From positions 107,871 to 171,870 of the forward strand of contig JARLGV010000022.1 of assembly GCA_031292555.1 (NCBI GenBank): a stretch of DNA of 64,000 nt. Direction: 5' to 3'. The position numbers were made by a program, and so were the translations under genes. Every line of letters starts with the position of its first letter. Position 1 is the first letter of the stretch. The notes beneath the pieces were generated by a model. It was not told the DNA's origin, searched no databases, and saw nothing but the letters and a program-made list of their open reading frames with translations. The DNA comes from Fimbriimonas sp. (GTDB lineage: Bacteria; Armatimonadota; Fimbriimonadia; Fimbriimonadales; Fimbriimonadaceae). Of this stretch, positions 62,466-64,000 are shown piece after piece.

Positions 62466-63713
62466 CTACGCAGCTTTGCCGGAATCTGAACCCGAACCGT
62501 TGAGCAGCAAGAGGGCATCCTCCCAATCAGGAGGGGGCTTGAATTCAACAGGTCTGCTGTAAGGAAATGTGCCGACAGGCGACCGGTCGCTTGTCAACGG
62601 ATTGATCCATGTGGCATCCACAGAGTCGGATGACCAAATCCGGTCCAGACGAACTGAGGCCGTCCGAGGCGAAGGGAAGTAGACCAGCGCCCAATCCCCG
62701 GCTCGAGATCGTGCGGCAGCTGCCAGATCCAGGCCGGAACCGACTCCGCGATGCAGGATCGATTGGTCGGGGACGATGTCCCACCAGCTGGGCAGCGACT
62801 CGGCAATCTTACGGTAAGTACCAACCTGGAACGACCCCGGCGAGTCGATCCAATCCTGCCAGTCATTGAGAATCTGGTAATGGCTGTTGTGCCCGAAAAC
62901 GTGGTGCCCACCTGCCAAGAAGGTCCAGTAGGCTTGGCGGCGGATATCGAGAGGCGTGTTCAACCGGTCGAATTGAAGTCCCTCGTATCCGCCTTCCGCC
63001 ATGACGGCGGGACGAATCGGCGTCATGGCGTAGTCGGCTGCCGTCATCGGATGGACCAACTCGATGTCGATGCAGGTCTGGAGCATGTTGAACGAAAGCC
63101 ACGGCTCTTCGCTAAGGAAACTGGAGGACTGGGGATTGGGATCTGGGTGAACCGAGATCATGTGGCTTCCGCCGTCCCCTTCTCGAAGCCCTGAAGCGAG
63201 TGCGCGAACGATCGGGATGTACGGATACCTTGCCTCCGGATACATCGACCAGACGATATTCGGCACGTTCCGATAGCGATCCGCAATCCATCGGGCCGAG
63301 GTATGAGCCGACTCAAGCGTGTAGTGAGCATGCTGGGACTTGTGATAGATGCCCAGCACGACCAGGAAGTCCAGTTCAGTGGCGATCCGGAGGATGGCAT
63401 CGACGTGCTCGTAGTACCGTTCGTTCGGCCGGCCTGGATCCTCATCGAGCCAGGGCAGGTCCCCGCGGATGTTAGGTGCGGGATCGCCCTCGTAGCCGAT
63501 GAGCATGACGAGAAGGACGCTGAATCCCTTGGCCCTCCGGTTCTCCATGATGGCCTGGGCATCTGCCTCCGAGAACCCCCGAAACAGGTGCCAAGCCGTG
63601 TCGCCCAGCCAGAACCAGGGCATGCCGTAGGCGTCCACGAAGTGACGCGAGTTCTCGGCGACCCGTATCGGCATGCGAGATACTGATTGGCTAGGCGTCT
63701 CCATGTCCGTCAC
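62466..63713 (-). CDS. GH140-like glycosidase (DUF4038 plus collagen-binding domain)
   Basis: A 415-residue DUF4038/GH140 protein, related to apiosidases. GTG 63713 or ATG 63704 start; no signal peptide, so it is cytoplasmic, unlike many GH140 enzymes. Barrel motifs: VDAYGMPWFWLGDTAWHLF near 26 (substrate pocket Trp/Asp), LPWLDEDPGRPNERYYEHVD near 88, VLGIYHKSQH near 119, NIVWSMYPEARYPY near 152 (where the acid/base region lies) and PAVMAEGGYEG near 240 (EGG, probable nucleophile Glu). C-terminal 90 residues (WWDIVPDQSILHRG onward, then DWALVYFPSPRTASVRL) fit the putative collagen-binding beta domain. It probably cuts a plant-type pentose or hexose linkage; substrate unknown. Confidence 0.85.
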   Translation of the reverse strand: MTDMETPSQSVSRMPIRVAENSRHFVDAYGMPWFWLGDTAWHLFRGFSEADAQAIMENRRAKGFSVLLVMLIGYEGDPAPNIRGDLPWLDEDPGRPNERYYEHVDAILRIATELDFLVVLGIYHKSQHAHYTLESAHTSARWIADRYRNVPNIVWSMYPEARYPYIPIVRALASGLREGDGGSHMISVHPDPNPQSSSFLSEEPWLSFNMLQTCIDIELVHPMTAADYAMTPIRPAVMAEGGYEGLQFDRLNTPLDIRRQAYWTFLAGGHHVFGHNSHYQILNDWQDWIDSPGSFQVGTYRKIAESLPSWWDIVPDQSILHRGVGSGLDLAAAARSRAGDWALVYFPSPRTASVRLDRIWSSDSVDATWINPLTSDRSPVGTFPYSRPVEFKPPPDWEDALLLLNGSGSDSGKAA

Positions 63714-64000
63714 GTTACCCCGGGAGCCCGATGGTTTCCGTTGCTGGCCGCTGCGCTGGGGGCGAGGGAACGCGGCTACACGTCTCGTGCCAACCTACAG
63801 GTTCGGCAGAGGCCGAACGGTCGTGCTCCCTCTCCTTCCTTCCCGGGAGGGAGAGGGCGGGGGAGGTTTTCTGAACACGCGCCCCTGGCTTCTTGTTGTT
63901 CCGGAAACCCTAGGCACAAACGAGGCCGTACGGGAACAAGGACTTCCGACTGCGTCGGCGGCTTACGTCTTTCCCCTCTCCCAACCCTCTCCCCCGCCGC
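63714..64000. repeat. C/G-rich repeat-like intergenic end region
   Basis: No gene is supported. It contains a perfect 7-pair hairpin GTTCGGC/GCCGAAC (63801-63818), then a pyrimidine-rich to purine-rich inverted stretch CCCTCTCCTTCC...GGGAGGGAGAGGG (about 63828-63857), and at the end CCCTCTCCCAACCCTCTCCCCC (split here as CCCTCTCCCAACC and CTCTCCCCC, 63976-63996). The similar C-rich blocks suggest a dispersed intergenic repeat family, not proven from one window. Confidence 0.4.

Noticed and set aside
1..64000. tRNA, rRNA, CRISPR array, insertion sequence or phage genes
   Set aside because: Intergenic stretches were read for T-loop signatures, direct repeats with regular spacers, and transposase or integrase motifs; none was found.

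Overview
The window reads like one chromosomal stretch of a Gram-negative (diderm) soil or freshwater bacterium, most like Armatimonadota (Fimbriimonadia) and second choice Acidobacteriota or Planctomycetota. The evidence is the type of genes present: a DUF1592/DUF1552 cytochrome-type pair, DUF7948/SBBP and NHL propeller giants, a heme-c plus terpene-cyclase-like protein, an Lnt-like acyltransferase and a lipobox protein, and many genes with a -10 box set right against the start codon. The taxonomic call is an inference; no rRNA or tRNA gene was seen. Coding density is high, genes lie on both strands, and no insertion sequence, phage gene or CRISPR array was recognised.

Layout. 1-7189: exported and regulatory genes (5'-truncated hydrolase-like protein, ArsR-SRPBCC regulator with a coupled secreted partner, DUF1592 and DUF1552 pair, cyclic-nucleotide-binding protein). 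7601-13093: a 1830-residue secreted repeat protein closed by a strong terminator. 13227-21160: housekeeping enzymes (Lnt-like, GpmA, dihydroorotase, exonuclease III, RluD-type pseudouridine synthase) around a large secreted STN-like protein. 21161-22096 looks degraded. 22097-27644: a double NHL propeller lipoprotein and a tandem pair of unknown exported paralogs. 27652-31833: O-methyltransferase and SMC. 31937-35542: two small secreted proteins, then nagA and a ROK/ASKHA-like kinase. 35680-38072: E2 of a 2-oxo acid dehydrogenase and a ROK glucokinase. 38212-43523: MoxR ATPase, DUF58, transglutaminase and holA, tightly packed. 43559-46138: BadF-type kinase and two UPF0309-like SIS proteins, an amino-sugar module that fits nagA.

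47432-58226 is the most coherent system: 5S, a small OadG-like protein, CoA-transferase, 12S, 1.3S biotin carrier, methylmalonyl-CoA epimerase, both mutase subunits and the MeaB GTPase. Together these encode the methylmalonyl-CoA:pyruvate transcarboxylase (Wood-Werkman) cycle linking pyruvate, succinate and propionate. No membrane decarboxylase subunit is present, so a transcarboxylase rather than a sodium pump is the likely enzyme. The small second gene is the least described part.

58227-60762 is an accessory patch: an orphan HicB-like gene, a beta-propeller gene broken by two in-frame stops and a probable frameshift, and a DUF433/DUF5615 toxin-antitoxin pair. 60763-63713 holds the heme-c/cyclase-like protein, a DUF3788 protein and a GH140-like glycosidase; the window ends in C-rich repeat-like sequence.
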